64,000 nucleotides of DNA from Calothrix sp. FI2-JRJ7 (GCA_019359675.1 JAHHGX010000031.1:248001-312000); one strand, 5' to 3'. Shown: positions 55,408 to 64,000, numbered from the stretch's first letter. The notes: generated from the sequence alone by a model not told the origin. Numbers and translations are program-made.

Positions 55408-56955
55408 ATGACAGCAACCACTATCAATACTACCAGTCAAAACAAGTTTGAGAAGTTAAAAGCAGAAAAAGACGGACTTTCCGTTAAGGCAGAAATTGAA
55501 AAATTTGCAACGCTAGGTTGGGAAGCGATGGACGAAACCGACCGTGACCATCGACTGAAGTGGTTGGGTGTGTTTTTTCGCCCTGTTACACCTGGTAAAT
55601 TTATGATGCGGTTACGATTGCCGAATGGTATTCTTAATTCTTCACAAATGCGGGTGTTAGCCGAAGTAGTTCAGCGCTACGGTGACGATGGTTGTGCTGA
55701 TATTACTACCAGGCAGAATTTTCAATTGCGCGGTATACGAATCGAAGATTTACCAGAAATTTTTAATCGATTCCGAGAAGTTGAGTTAACTTCTGTTCAA
55801 TCTGGGATGGATAACGTCCGTAATATTACTGGCGACCCGCTTGCTGGATTAGATGCTTCAGAATTGTATGATACGCGCAATTTGGTTGAACAAATTCAGG
55901 CGATGATTACCAATAGCGGAGAAGGTAACGCTGAATTTTCAAATCTACCGCGTAAATTTAATATTGCAATTACTGGAGGACGCGACAATTCGGTTCATGC
56001 CGAAATTAATGACCTGGCATTTGTGCCTGCATTTACAGATGGAAATTTTGGATTCAATATATTAGTGGGTGGATTCTTCTCAGCTAAACGTTGTGATGCT
56101 GCTATTCCTTTAAATGCTTGGGTTCCTCCACAAGATGTGGTAGCTGTATGCCGAGCCGTTTTGGAGGTTTACCGCGATAATGGATTACGTGCGAACCGTC
56201 AAAAATCACGTTTAATGTGGTTAATTGATGAGTGGGGTTTAGAAAGGTTTCGTGAAGAAGTCGAGTTGCGTTTGGGTAAATCACTTTTACCAGGCGCCGC
56301 ACACGACGAAATCGACTGGGAAAAACGAGACCATATTGGTGTACATAAACAAAAACAATCAGATTTATACTACGCAGGATTGCATATTCCGGTGGGTCGG
56401 TTATATGCAGAAGATATGTTTGAAATTGCCCGTCTTGCAGAGGTTTATGGGACTAGTGAGATTCGTCTGACTGTAGAACAAAATATTGTTATTCCCAATA
56501 TCTCTGATGCGCGTTTGGCATCATTTTTTACAGAATCTCTGCTTGGAAAGTTTAAAATTAATCCCGAACCACTTACACGCGCTTTGGTATCTTGTACAGG
56601 CGCCCAGTTCTGTAATTTTGCTTTAATAGAAACCAAAAATCGGGCGCTAGCAATGATAAAAGCGTTGGAATCTGAGTTAGAAATGAGTCAACCAGTACGC
56701 ATTCATTGGACAGGATGTCCAAATTCGTGCGGACAACCTCAAGTAGCGGATATTGGCTTAATGGGAACCAAAGCGCGTAAAAATGGCAAACCTGTCGAAG
56801 GTGTTGATATTTACATGGGTGGCAAAGTTGGCAAAGAGGCGCATTTAGGAACTTGCGTTACCAAAGGAGTTCCTTGCGAAGATTTACAGCCAGTATTGCA
56901 AGAATTGCTAGTTACACACTTTGGCGCCAAGCCAAAGGTATTAGTTAATACATAG
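55408..56955 (+). CDS. nirA: Ferredoxin-nitrite reductase
   Basis: About 515 residues from the ATG at 55408. It reduces nitrite to ammonium with six electrons from ferredoxin, using siroheme and a 4Fe-4S cluster. The cluster cysteines are in 'SCTGAQFCNFA' (about 396 and 402) and 'GCPNSCGQ' (about 437 and 441). The two ferrodoxin-like sulphite/nitrite reductase half-domains are visible ('GKFMMRLRLPNGI', 'HIPVGRLYAEDMFEIARLAEVYG'). It is the first gene of the nir operon, 91 bases before nrtA. Confidence 0.97.
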   Translation: MTATTINTTSQNKFEKLKAEKDGLSVKAEIEKFATLGWEAMDETDRDHRLKWLGVFFRPVTPGKFMMRLRLPNGILNSSQMRVLAEVVQRYGDDGCADITTRQNFQLRGIRIEDLPEIFNRFREVELTSVQSGMDNVRNITGDPLAGLDASELYDTRNLVEQIQAMITNSGEGNAEFSNLPRKFNIAITGGRDNSVHAEINDLAFVPAFTDGNFGFNILVGGFFSAKRCDAAIPLNAWVPPQDVVAVCRAVLEVYRDNGLRANRQKSRLMWLIDEWGLERFREEVELRLGKSLLPGAAHDEIDWEKRDHIGVHKQKQSDLYYAGLHIPVGRLYAEDMFEIARLAEVYGTSEIRLTVEQNIVIPNISDARLASFFTESLLGKFKINPEPLTRALVSCTGAQFCNFALIETKNRALAMIKALESELEMSQPVRIHWTGCPNSCGQPQVADIGLMGTKARKNGKPVEGVDIYMGGKVGKEAHLGTCVTKGVPCEDLQPVLQELLVTHFGAKPKVLVNT

Positions 56956-57046
56956 TAAGGTTTGGAACGGGCAAGGATGCCCATTCCACAATACATGCCC
57001 ATTTCACAAGATTAATAATTCAACTACTAAACAAATAAACAAAGTA

Positions 57047-58372
57047 ATGACAAATCTCTCCAGAAGAAAATTCATCATCACCGCAGGTATTACCGCTGCT
57101 GGCGCCATCATTGCAAACGGTTGTTCGTCAAATGGGTCGAATGCTGACAATTCCTCTGGGACAACAAATACAGCAAAACCAGCAGCTAACGTTACAACCG
57201 TTGCAAATGCTCCCAAGGTTGAAACCACTAAAGCCAAACTTGGATTTATCGCTTTAACTGACTCGGCGCCAATTATTATTGCTTTTGAAAAAGGATTATT
57301 CCAGAAATATGGAATGACCGATGTTCAAGTTGTCAAACAGACATCATGGGCAGCAACGCGCGACAACTTAGAACTTGGTTCTGCTCAAGGTGGCATCGAT
57401 GGAGCGCACATTCTTAGCCCAATGCCTTATTTGATGACCGCTGGCGCCATCACTAAGACTAAACAACCATTGCCAATGCATGTTTTGGCACGTTTGAACA
57501 CTAACGGTCAAGCAATTTCAGTATCTAATAAATATAAAGACTTAAAGCTTGGTAAAGACAGTTCACCGTTAAAACAAGTCATAGCTGGTGGTAAAAAGCT
57601 TACTTGTGCCGTGACATTTCCAGGTGGTACGCATGACTTGTGGATGCGTTCGTGGTTAGCAGCAGGTGGAATTGACCCAGAAAAAGATGTGGAAATCATA
57701 GTCATCCCACCACCACAAATGGTTGCCAGTATGAAAGCTGGTAAAATGGATGCCTTTTGTGTTGGTGAACCTTGGAATGGCAGACTCGTTCAAGAACAAA
57801 TAGGTTATTCTGCGCTAGTAACTGGTGAATTGTGGAAAGACCACCCTGAAAAAGCGTTATCAATGCGCGCTGACTGGGTAGAAAAGAATCCAAACGCAGC
57901 CAAAGCGATATTAATGGCAGTGCAAGAAGCACAAATTTGGTGCGACAAGCCTGAAAATAAAGACGAAATGTCTAAAATAATAGCAACTGGTAAATATCTC
58001 AAAGTAGATACTATTGCTATTAGCGACCGTTCCAAAGGTAAGATAGACTACGGTACAGGTCGGATTGAAACTGCAAGCCCAATAGCGATGAAATTCTGGG
58101 ATGATAACGCTTCATTCCCTTATAAGAGTCACGATACCTGGTTCTTAACTGAAAATATGCGCTGGGGTCAACTTCCTGCTGACACCGATGTTAAAGCTTT
58201 AGTTGAAAAAGTCAATCGTTCAGATATGTGGAAAGAAGCAGCCAAAGCTATCGGACAAGAAGCTGCAATTCCTGCTAGCGATACGCGCGGTGTTGAAGAT
58301 ATTCTCGGAGTTAAATTTGACCCCGCTGACTCCGTAAGTTATCTCAAAGGTTTAAAAATTAAGAAAGCCTAG
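57047..58372 (+). CDS. nrtA: Nitrate/nitrite ABC transporter substrate-binding lipoprotein NrtA
   Basis: 441 residues. The N-terminus has twin arginines ('SRRKFIITAG') and a lipobox 'ANGC', so it is an exported lipoprotein, possibly via Tat. A Ser/Thr/Asn/Ala-rich linker leads to the NMT1/NrtA-type binding domain ('KLGFIALTDSAPIIIAFEKGLFQKYGM', 'VTFPGGTHDLWMRSWLAAGGIDPEKDV', 'FCVGEPWNGRLV'). It binds nitrate and nitrite in the periplasm and delivers them to NrtB. Confidence 0.97.
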   Translation: MTNLSRRKFIITAGITAAGAIIANGCSSNGSNADNSSGTTNTAKPAANVTTVANAPKVETTKAKLGFIALTDSAPIIIAFEKGLFQKYGMTDVQVVKQTSWAATRDNLELGSAQGGIDGAHILSPMPYLMTAGAITKTKQPLPMHVLARLNTNGQAISVSNKYKDLKLGKDSSPLKQVIAGGKKLTCAVTFPGGTHDLWMRSWLAAGGIDPEKDVEIIVIPPPQMVASMKAGKMDAFCVGEPWNGRLVQEQIGYSALVTGELWKDHPEKALSMRADWVEKNPNAAKAILMAVQEAQIWCDKPENKDEMSKIIATGKYLKVDTIAISDRSKGKIDYGTGRIETASPIAMKFWDDNASFPYKSHDTWFLTENMRWGQLPADTDVKALVEKVNRSDMWKEAAKAIGQEAAIPASDTRGVEDILGVKFDPADSVSYLKGLKIKKA

Positions 58373-58440
58373 GCAACGGATGTAACGGATGGGTTATATC
58401 CGTTGTAAATACCCACTATTCAAATCAAGAAAATATAAAT

Positions 58441-59316
58441 ATGGCAGTACAAACAGGCAGATTCTCTACTAAAAATACAAGCAATAAACTAGTAGCTCAA
58501 ATCTTAAAAAATTCTAAAAAAGTAATTCCTCCTTTAGTTGCTGTTTTCATTTTCTTAGTCATTTGGCAAATACTTTGTTCGGCGCCAGATGCTGGATTCC
58601 CTGGACCAATTAAAATTCTTTCAGACCCTAAAGTTCAAAAATTTCTGTTTAACCCCTTCCTTGATGATGATGACGGTAAAGGTTTAGCATTCCAATTACT
58701 GGCTAGTTTACAGCGTGTTGGTTACGGTTATTTCTTAGCGGCAACTATTGGTGTTTCTTTAGGAGTGCTAACAGGTACTAATCGTTTAATGTTTGAGGCA
58801 CTGGACCCAATTTTTCAAATATTACGAACAGTTCCTCCCCTTGCTTGGTTGCCTATTGCTTTGTCTGCTGTACCTGCATTAGGTGGTATTAGTAAAAGTG
58901 AATTAGCAGCTATCTTCGTAATTTTTATTACCGCAGTTTGGCCAATTGTTATTAATACAACAGTTGGAGTACAGCAAATACCCCAAGATTATCGCAACGT
59001 TGCGAGAGTACTGCGATTAAAAGGAAGAAAATATTTCTTTAAAATATTATTCCCCGCAGCAGTTCCTTACATTTTCAGCGGATTACGAATTGGTATTGGT
59101 TTAGCATGGTTAGCAATTGTTGCTGCCGAAATGGTTAACGCTGGTAGTAGTGATGGTGCCGGTGGTTTAGGTTTCTTTATCTGGAATGCTTATAACAGCG
59201 GTGACATGGGTCAAGTTGTATTAGCACTAGTTTACATTGGTGTTGTAGGTCTTTTACTCGACCGCGCAATTGGTTTTGTTGCCAGCTTAGTAATTCCAGC
59301 AGAACAAAAATCGTAA
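58441..59316 (+). CDS. nrtB: Nitrate ABC transporter permease NrtB
   Basis: 291 residues with about six membrane helices. The ABC permease EAA-type loop is 'YRNVARVLRLKGRKYFFKILFPAAVPYIFSGLRIGIG'. It forms the channel of NrtABCD as a dimer. It follows nrtA by 68 bases and is followed by a palindromic repeat before nrtC. Confidence 0.97.
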   Translation: MAVQTGRFSTKNTSNKLVAQILKNSKKVIPPLVAVFIFLVIWQILCSAPDAGFPGPIKILSDPKVQKFLFNPFLDDDDGKGLAFQLLASLQRVGYGYFLAATIGVSLGVLTGTNRLMFEALDPIFQILRTVPPLAWLPIALSAVPALGGISKSELAAIFVIFITAVWPIVINTTVGVQQIPQDYRNVARVLRLKGRKYFFKILFPAAVPYIFSGLRIGIGLAWLAIVAAEMVNAGSSDGAGGLGFFIWNAYNSGDMGQVVLALVYIGVVGLLLDRAIGFVASLVIPAEQKS

Positions 59317-59318
59317 TT

Positions 59319-59395
59319 GTAGAGACGTGATTAATCCCTACCCTGCGGGAAAAGCTCCGCTTTACGGGAAATACGAGCGGATTACACGTCTCTAC
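59319..59395. repeat. Palindromic 'gtagagacgt' repeat inside the nrt operon
   Basis: The ends gtagagacgtg and cacgtctctac pair perfectly; the inner part also folds (ccctgcggg, aaagctccgcttt). It lies between nrtB and nrtC, so transcripts must read through it. Confidence 0.75.
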
Positions 59396-59429
59396 GAATC
59401 CCCTTACCCTTTAGCCTTTCCCCCTAACC

Positions 59430-61430
59430 ATGACAACCTGTTTTGTTGAAGTAGACCATATTGACCGCGTATTCGATTTACCCAATGGTAAGACTTATAT
59501 TGCCCTCAAAAATATTGAATTGAAGATTCAACAAGGTGAGTTTATTTCACTCATTGGGCATTCTGGTTGTGGTAAATCAACTTTACTTAATATTATTGCG
59601 GGGTTAGACCGTGCCTCGATTGGTGGTGTAACACTTGAAGGACGTGAAATACGCGAACCTGGGCCCGACCGAATGGTGGTGTTTCAAAATTATTCGCTGC
59701 TTCCTTGGTTAAATGTTCGCGATAATATCGCTTTGGCTGTTGATGAAGTTTACCAAGACAAACCGAAAGGTGAGCGTCGCTCAATTATCGAACACAATAT
59801 TGATATGGTGGGGCTACGGCGCCATGCGAGTAAACTACCGTCGGAATTATCGGGTGGTATGAAACAACGGGTATCAATAGCGCGCGCTTTGGCAATTCGT
59901 CCCAAGTTATTATTGCTCGATGAGCCTTTCGGCGCCCTCGATGCGTTGACAAGAGGTGGGTTGCAGGAACAGCTAATGAAAATCTGCAACGAAAACAAAT
60001 TAACTTGTGTGATGGTAACGCATGATGTTGATGAGGCATTACTGCTTTCTGACCGCATTGTGATGTTGACAAATGGACCAGAAGCACATATTGGTCAAAT
60101 TTTAGAAGTAGACATTCCGCGTCCTCGTCAAAGAATGGAAGTTGTTAATCATCCAGATTATTACAACATGCGGAATGAAATAATAAATTTCCTTAATCAG
60201 CAGAAGCAAGCTAAGAAGCGTCAAGCGAAACTTGTTCAAAAGACCGCTACACCAATATCAGTATCCCGCAACGGTTTAGAGAAAATCAATCTCGATATTG
60301 GCTTTTTACCTTTAACTGACACGGCACCTTTAATAGTTGCTAAAGAAAGAGGCTTTTTCGCTAAATACGGATTAGAAGAAATTAACCTGACTCGCGAAAC
60401 CAGTTGGAAGGATATTGCGAAAGGGGTTGGAACTGGTAGACTTGATGCTGCTCAAATGGTAGCAGGAATGCCCCTAGCTTTAACTTTAGGCGCCGGTGGT
60501 AAAACCCCAATTCCTGTAGTTAACGCGCTTAATCTTTCCCGGAATGCTAACGCAATTACTTTAAGTAAAAAATTATACGACCAGGGAGTCAGATCCGTCT
60601 CAGATCTGAAAGCTGCAATTAACGCGGATGCTGACCATGTTATGAATATGGGAGTTGTGCATCCTACGTCAATGCAGAACTTTATTTTGCGTTATTGGTT
60701 AGCTGCTGGTGGTATTGACCCTGACCTTGATGTGAATTTGACGGTATTACCACCAATGCAAATGGCTTCGCAACTTGAAGCTGGAACACTAGATGGTTAC
60801 TGCGCTGGTGAACCTTGGAATTATATGGCAGTTCACAAAAAGGCAGGTTTTGTTGCTGCGACAGCTTTAGAAATTTGGGCGGGACAACCTGCTAAAGTTT
60901 TGGGAGTACGAGAAGAATGGGCGCAACAATATCCCGAAACTTATCTTGCTCTCATTAAAGCTTTATTAGAAGCTTGCCAATATTGTGACGACCTTCGCAA
61001 CCGAGAAGAAATTCTTAAAATTATCTGTCGTCCTGAATATCTTGATATTGACCCTGTGTACGTCCGTCCTGGTTTTGTAACACCTTACGAACGTGCAGAT
61101 GGTAGTAAACCGCAAGAGTTAACGTCATATATTAGATTTTTTGTCAACAAAACAAATTGCCCCAACCGCACAGAAATATTGTGGATGATGACACAGATGG
61201 CACGTTGGGGCTTGATACCATTCCCAAAAAACTGGGTAGAAGTCATTGAACGAGTTTGCCGTCCAGATATATTTGGCAAAGCAGCACGCGACTTAGGTGT
61301 TCTTGATATTGGATGGGATAACCCAATTCATTTATTTGATGGCAAAGTCTTTAACCCATCAGACCCAATTGAGTATCTCAACAGCTTAGAAATCAAGCGT
61401 CAAATACGTATCGAAGAAATGTTCTTCTAG
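59430..61430 (+). CDS. nrtC: Nitrate ABC transporter ATPase with NrtA-like domain, NrtC
   Basis: 666 residues. The N-terminal ATPase has Walker A GHSGCGKS (about 43-50), the signature 'LSGGMKQR' and Walker B 'LLLLDEPFGALD'. From about residue 283 an NrtA-like domain follows ('IGFLPLTDTAPLIVAKERGFFAKYG'), which in known NrtC senses ammonium-dependent regulation and inhibits transport. No signal peptide, so this domain is cytosolic. Confidence 0.97.
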   Translation: MTTCFVEVDHIDRVFDLPNGKTYIALKNIELKIQQGEFISLIGHSGCGKSTLLNIIAGLDRASIGGVTLEGREIREPGPDRMVVFQNYSLLPWLNVRDNIALAVDEVYQDKPKGERRSIIEHNIDMVGLRRHASKLPSELSGGMKQRVSIARALAIRPKLLLLDEPFGALDALTRGGLQEQLMKICNENKLTCVMVTHDVDEALLLSDRIVMLTNGPEAHIGQILEVDIPRPRQRMEVVNHPDYYNMRNEIINFLNQQKQAKKRQAKLVQKTATPISVSRNGLEKINLDIGFLPLTDTAPLIVAKERGFFAKYGLEEINLTRETSWKDIAKGVGTGRLDAAQMVAGMPLALTLGAGGKTPIPVVNALNLSRNANAITLSKKLYDQGVRSVSDLKAAINADADHVMNMGVVHPTSMQNFILRYWLAAGGIDPDLDVNLTVLPPMQMASQLEAGTLDGYCAGEPWNYMAVHKKAGFVAATALEIWAGQPAKVLGVREEWAQQYPETYLALIKALLEACQYCDDLRNREEILKIICRPEYLDIDPVYVRPGFVTPYERADGSKPQELTSYIRFFVNKTNCPNRTEILWMMTQMARWGLIPFPKNWVEVIERVCRPDIFGKAARDLGVLDIGWDNPIHLFDGKVFNPSDPIEYLNSLEIKRQIRIEEMFF

Positions 61431-61439
61431 AAACCCTAA

Positions 61440-61505
61440 AAACCGGGTTTCTACGCAAAATTTTTCATTGTACGAACAATATCGAACTAGAAACCCGGTT
61501 TTTTT
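61440..61505 (+). terminator. Terminator-like inverted repeat between nrtC and nrtD
   Basis: Thirteen-base perfect arms aaaccgggtttct/agaaacccggttt (61440-61452 and 61489-61501) with a 36-base loop and a T-run to 61505. It lies 25 bases before nrtD and would lower nrtD expression if it acts. Confidence 0.65.
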
Positions 61506-61530
61506 ATTACCCATCATTACCTTAAATAAT

Positions 61531-62361
61531 ATGCAAACAACAATTCAATCGAATCAACAGGACACCCACCTATCCGACAATTTTTTAGTCGTCGAAGGTG
61601 TTAGCAAGATTTACCCAACTGCGGATGGTCCCTATACTGTTCTTGATGGGATAGACCTTAAGGTTCGTGAAGGTGAGTTTGTTTGCTTGATTGGTCACTC
61701 TGGTTGCGGTAAGTCAACACTGTTAAATATGATTTCGGGTTTCAATACCCCTACTGAGGGTGTTGTACTGCTGCAAGATACACCCATTACTGAACCTGGC
61801 CCAGACCGGATGATGGTATTTCAAAATTACTGTTTGCTGCCTTGGCTGTCGGTATTTGAAAATGTGTACTTGGCTGTTGATGCGGTTTTCCCCGAAAAAA
61901 TTGAAGCTGAAAAAAGAGCAATTGTTAAAGAGCATTTAGCAATGGTAGGTTTGACAGAAGCTGCTGAGAAAAGACCTTCACAAATTTCTGGTGGGATGAA
62001 ACAACGGGTTGCGATTGCCCGTGCGCTTAGTATTCGTCCTAAAGTATTAATTCTTGATGAACCTTTCGGCGCCCTTGATGCTATTACAAAAGAGGAGTTG
62101 CAGGAGGAACTACTACAAATTTGGCGTGAGCATCAAGTAACTGTGTTGATGATTACGCATGATATTGATGAAGCTTTGTTTCTCGCTGACCGACTTGTAA
62201 TGATGACTAACGGGCCTGCTGCACAAATTGGCGAAGTTCTTGATATTCCGTTTTCTCGTCCCCGTAACCGCAAGCTCATTATGGAAGACAGGAAATACTA
62301 CGAGCTTCGTAATTATGCTCTCGATTTTCTCTATCGTCGCTGCGCTCATGTAGAAGAATAA
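61531..62361 (+). CDS. nrtD: Nitrate ABC transporter ATPase NrtD
   Basis: About 276 residues from the ATG at 61531; a TTG at 61468 lies inside the preceding repeat. Walker A 'GHSGCGKST', signature 'ISGGMKQR' and Walker B 'LILDEPFGALD' are intact. It pairs with NrtC to power NrtB. It lacks the NrtA-like extension of NrtC. Confidence 0.97.
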   Translation: MQTTIQSNQQDTHLSDNFLVVEGVSKIYPTADGPYTVLDGIDLKVREGEFVCLIGHSGCGKSTLLNMISGFNTPTEGVVLLQDTPITEPGPDRMMVFQNYCLLPWLSVFENVYLAVDAVFPEKIEAEKRAIVKEHLAMVGLTEAAEKRPSQISGGMKQRVAIARALSIRPKVLILDEPFGALDAITKEELQEELLQIWREHQVTVLMITHDIDEALFLADRLVMMTNGPAAQIGEVLDIPFSRPRNRKLIMEDRKYYELRNYALDFLYRRCAHVEE

Positions 62362-62365
62362 AGAT

Positions 62366-62402
62366 AGAAACCGGGCTTCTGATGAAAAGAAGCCCGGTTT
62401 CT
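62366..62402. repeat. Perfect 15-base-stem palindrome after nrtD
   Basis: agaaaccgggcttct pairs with its complement across a 7-base loop. Family of the 61440 and 29105 repeats. Confidence 0.8.
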
Positions 62403-62421
62403 TTGATAAGTATCTTTTATA

Positions 62422-62446
62422 ACGCATTGAAGCAATGCGTTTTTTT
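62422..62446 (+). terminator. Intrinsic terminator of the nir operon
   Basis: Stem acgcattg/caatgcgt, 3-base loop and seven T residues, 60 bases after the nrtD stop. It separates nrtD from nrtP. Confidence 0.85.
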
Positions 62447-62463
62447 CATGGATACTTTCAAAC

Positions 62464-62506
62464 GGTTACAGGTGATACCAATATAGTTGCGTCTTAGTTC
62501 TAATTT
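62464..62506 (+). promoter_or_regulatory. Candidate NtcA promoter of nrtP
   Basis: GTT-acaggtga-TAC (62464-62477) differs from the consensus GTAN8TAC at one base. A -10 element taattt (62501-62506) follows after 23 bases. This predicts a transcript start near 62512 and a leader of about 210 bases. Confidence 0.55.
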
Positions 62507-62724
62507 GTATATAAGAAAGCTTTTTAGATTGTTCATTAATACACAATACTTATGTGTAAGATAAGGAACCACAAAGACACATAATCCGGAGGATTTCCCG
62601 CAGGGTAGGGCACAAAGGAAGAACTTTGAGTTAGTTATTGATTTTATTTGAATAGGTAGATAAGGCTATTTACTTGATTAGCCTTGATTTTGGCTTACGT
62701 ATTTTTTGTTAGATAAAGGGTAAT

Positions 62725-64000
62725 ATGCTCAAGAAACTATTCACATTCAAGGGTCGCTATCGAATTTTGCATCAAACTTGGTTCGCATTTTTTCTCACGT
62801 TTGTGTGCTGGTTCAATTTTGCTCCTTTTGCTACCACAATTGGTAAAGAATTACATTTATTACCTGAACAAATTAAAACTTTGGGTATTTGTAATCTTGC
62901 CCTGACAATACCCGCGCGTATTATTATTGGTATGCTTTTAGACCGTTTTGGTCCAAGAGTTACATATTCAATCCTGTTAATGTTTGCTGCGGTTCCTTGT
63001 TTAGCAACAGCGTTGTCTCATAGCTTTGGTGAGTTAGTAATTAGTCGCTTGTTAATGGGTATTGTTGGTTCCGGATTCGTTGTTGGTATCCGGATGGTGT
63101 CTGAATGGTTTCCACCCAAAGATATTGGTATTGCCCAAGGTGTTTATGGTGGTTGGGGTAATTTCGGCGCCTTTGGTGCAGAGTTTGCTTTACCTATAAT
63201 TGCAGTTGCAACAGGGTTTTTAGCTGGTGGTGGTTCTAACTGGCGCCTTACAATAGGACTAACAGGAATTATTGCTGCTATATACGGCGTTATTTATTAT
63301 AAATCTGTTGAAAATACTCCACCAGGAAAAGCTTATAAACGTCCCAAGAAAAACGGCGCCTTGGAAGTAACAAGTGTCAAAAGCTTCTGGGCAATGATTG
63401 TCTCGAACTTTGGTTTAATATTTGCACTTGGTTTACTCGCTTGGCGCCTAGAACAGAAAAATATTCATTTTCTGACCGAAAGTCAAATGTATATAGTTTG
63501 GGTGCTACTTTTAGGATTATTCGCTTTCCAAACTTACAAAGCTTATCAAGTTAACTCAGAACTTTTGGCTGGTCGAAAAACTTATTCCCCTTCTCAACGC
63601 TTTCAATTTGGTCAAGTTGCATTACTTGAGTTTACCTACGTTACAAATTTTGGTTCAGAACTAGCTGCTGTTTCGATGCTACCTGCATTCTTTGAAAAGA
63701 CTTTTGGCTTAGAACATGTAGTCGCTGGAATGATAGCTGCAACTTATCCCTTCTTAAACTTAGTTTCTCGTCCTAGCGGTGGTTTAATCTCTGATAAACT
63801 TGGCTCACGTAAATGGACAATGACTATTCTCAGCGTTGGTATTGGAATTAGTTATTTAACTACTCACTTCATCAATAAAAGCTGGCCTCTTCCACTTGCT
63901 GTAGCTGCCACAATGTTTGCAGCTTACTTTGCTCAAGCTGGATGCGGCGCCACTTATGGAATTGTGCCTTTAATTAAGAAAGAAGCAACAGGACAAATTG
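62725..64000 (+). CDS. nrtP: MFS nitrate/nitrite permease NrtP (NNP family), 5' part
   Basis: At least 425 residues; the frame runs off the right edge. It is a major facilitator with about ten visible membrane helices. NNP nitrate signatures are present: 'GVYGGWGNFGAFGAEFALP' in TM5 and 'LLEFTYVTNFGSELAAVSMLP'. Arg in 'ALTIPARIIIGMLLDRFG' corresponds to the first nitrate-binding Arg of TM2. The fold between TM6 and TM7 has an insert. NrtP-type permeases import nitrate and nitrite, and most cyanobacteria have either this or NrtABCD. Start at 62725 fits the conserved N-terminus 'YRILHQTWFAFFLTFVCWFNFAPF'. Confidence 0.93.
   Translation, partial: MLKKLFTFKGRYRILHQTWFAFFLTFVCWFNFAPFATTIGKELHLLPEQIKTLGICNLALTIPARIIIGMLLDRFGPRVTYSILLMFAAVPCLATALSHSFGELVISRLLMGIVGSGFVVGIRMVSEWFPPKDIGIAQGVYGGWGNFGAFGAEFALPIIAVATGFLAGGGSNWRLTIGLTGIIAAIYGVIYYKSVENTPPGKAYKRPKKNGALEVTSVKSFWAMIVSNFGLIFALGLLAWRLEQKNIHFLTESQMYIVWVLLLGLFAFQTYKAYQVNSELLAGRKTYSPSQRFQFGQVALLEFTYVTNFGSELAAVSMLPAFFEKTFGLEHVVAGMIAATYPFLNLVSRPSGGLISDKLGSRKWTMTILSVGIGISYLTTHFINKSWPLPLAVAATMFAAYFAQAGCGATYGIVPLIKKEATGQI

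Noticed and set aside
1-64000. CRISPR arrays, tRNA or rRNA genes, complete insertion sequences
   Set aside because: No spaced identical repeats of CRISPR form, no cloverleaf with a T-loop, and no transposase were seen; tandem repeats at 5022, 40931 and 53026 lack unique spacers.

Overview
The window reads as part of the chromosome of a filamentous, probably heterocyst-forming cyanobacterium (Nostocales type). The evidence is a complete cyanobacterial nitrate-assimilation cluster (cnaT, ntcB, nirB, nirA, nrtABCD, nrtP), Hanks-type kinases with WD40 repeats, DUF4347/LVIVD/DUF4114 and SLH-domain surface proteins, short tandem heptamer repeats, and many dispersed palindromic repeats. The usual cyanobacterial palindrome HIP1 (GCGATCGC) was not found by eye. 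The palindrome GGCGCC is instead scattered everywhere at roughly one to two per kb (14 in the first 10 kb).

Layout. 1-5.0 kb: the end of a PhnD-like binding protein, a Ser/Thr kinase, a heme-motif (DUF3365) HAMP membrane protein and a second kinase carrying a seven-blade WD40 domain, probably a signalling cluster. 5.2-8.7 kb: an SDH-family membrane protease, a peptidoglycan-binding-like exported protein with a Thr/Pro tail, and a conserved membrane protein. 8.8-15.5 kb: the rimP-nusA-ylxR-infB translation operon, with a terminator-like hairpin just before rimP and a small conserved ORF after infB. 15.5-18.0 kb: a DUF1400 protein and a beta-helix SLH protein. 18.1-23.0 kb: a small defence-like island holding an orphan DarG antitoxin (no DarT), a winged-helix-like protein overlapping a NACHT/STAND ATPase, and the 3' remnant of a histidine kinase at the island edge. 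23.2-32.0 kb: an RND efflux pair, a GT2 glycosyltransferase, a DUF697 GTPase and an Rpn/DUF4351 PD-(D/E)XK protein. 32.3 kb: a solitary cytosine-5 DNA methyltransferase.

33.6-38.9 kb is housekeeping: deoC, recO, an MFS transporter, a GT4 glycosyltransferase and pgsA. 38.9-41.1 kb is a toxin/antitoxin-like and decayed zone: a putative Tse2-like toxin with a partner gene, an orphan Phd-type antitoxin with a truncated PIN toxin, other relics and duplicated repeats. 41.1-47.1 kb: aspA, a DUF362 protein, a small membrane protein, ppa, panD and a metallo-beta-lactamase-fold protein that has lost its metal-binding motif. 47.3-64.0 kb is the nitrate island. CnaT and NtcB are required for nir operon expression, NirB modulates it, NirA reduces nitrite, NrtABCD is the ABC nitrate/nitrite transporter, and an NNP-family permease (NrtP) runs off the right edge. 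A large DUF4347/LVIVD/DUF4114 surface protein lies between ntcB and nirB.

A perfect NtcA site (GTA-N8-TAC) with a correctly spaced -10 box lies upstream of nirA. A near-perfect one lies upstream of nrtP. All calls come from reading sequence and motifs; no database search was run.
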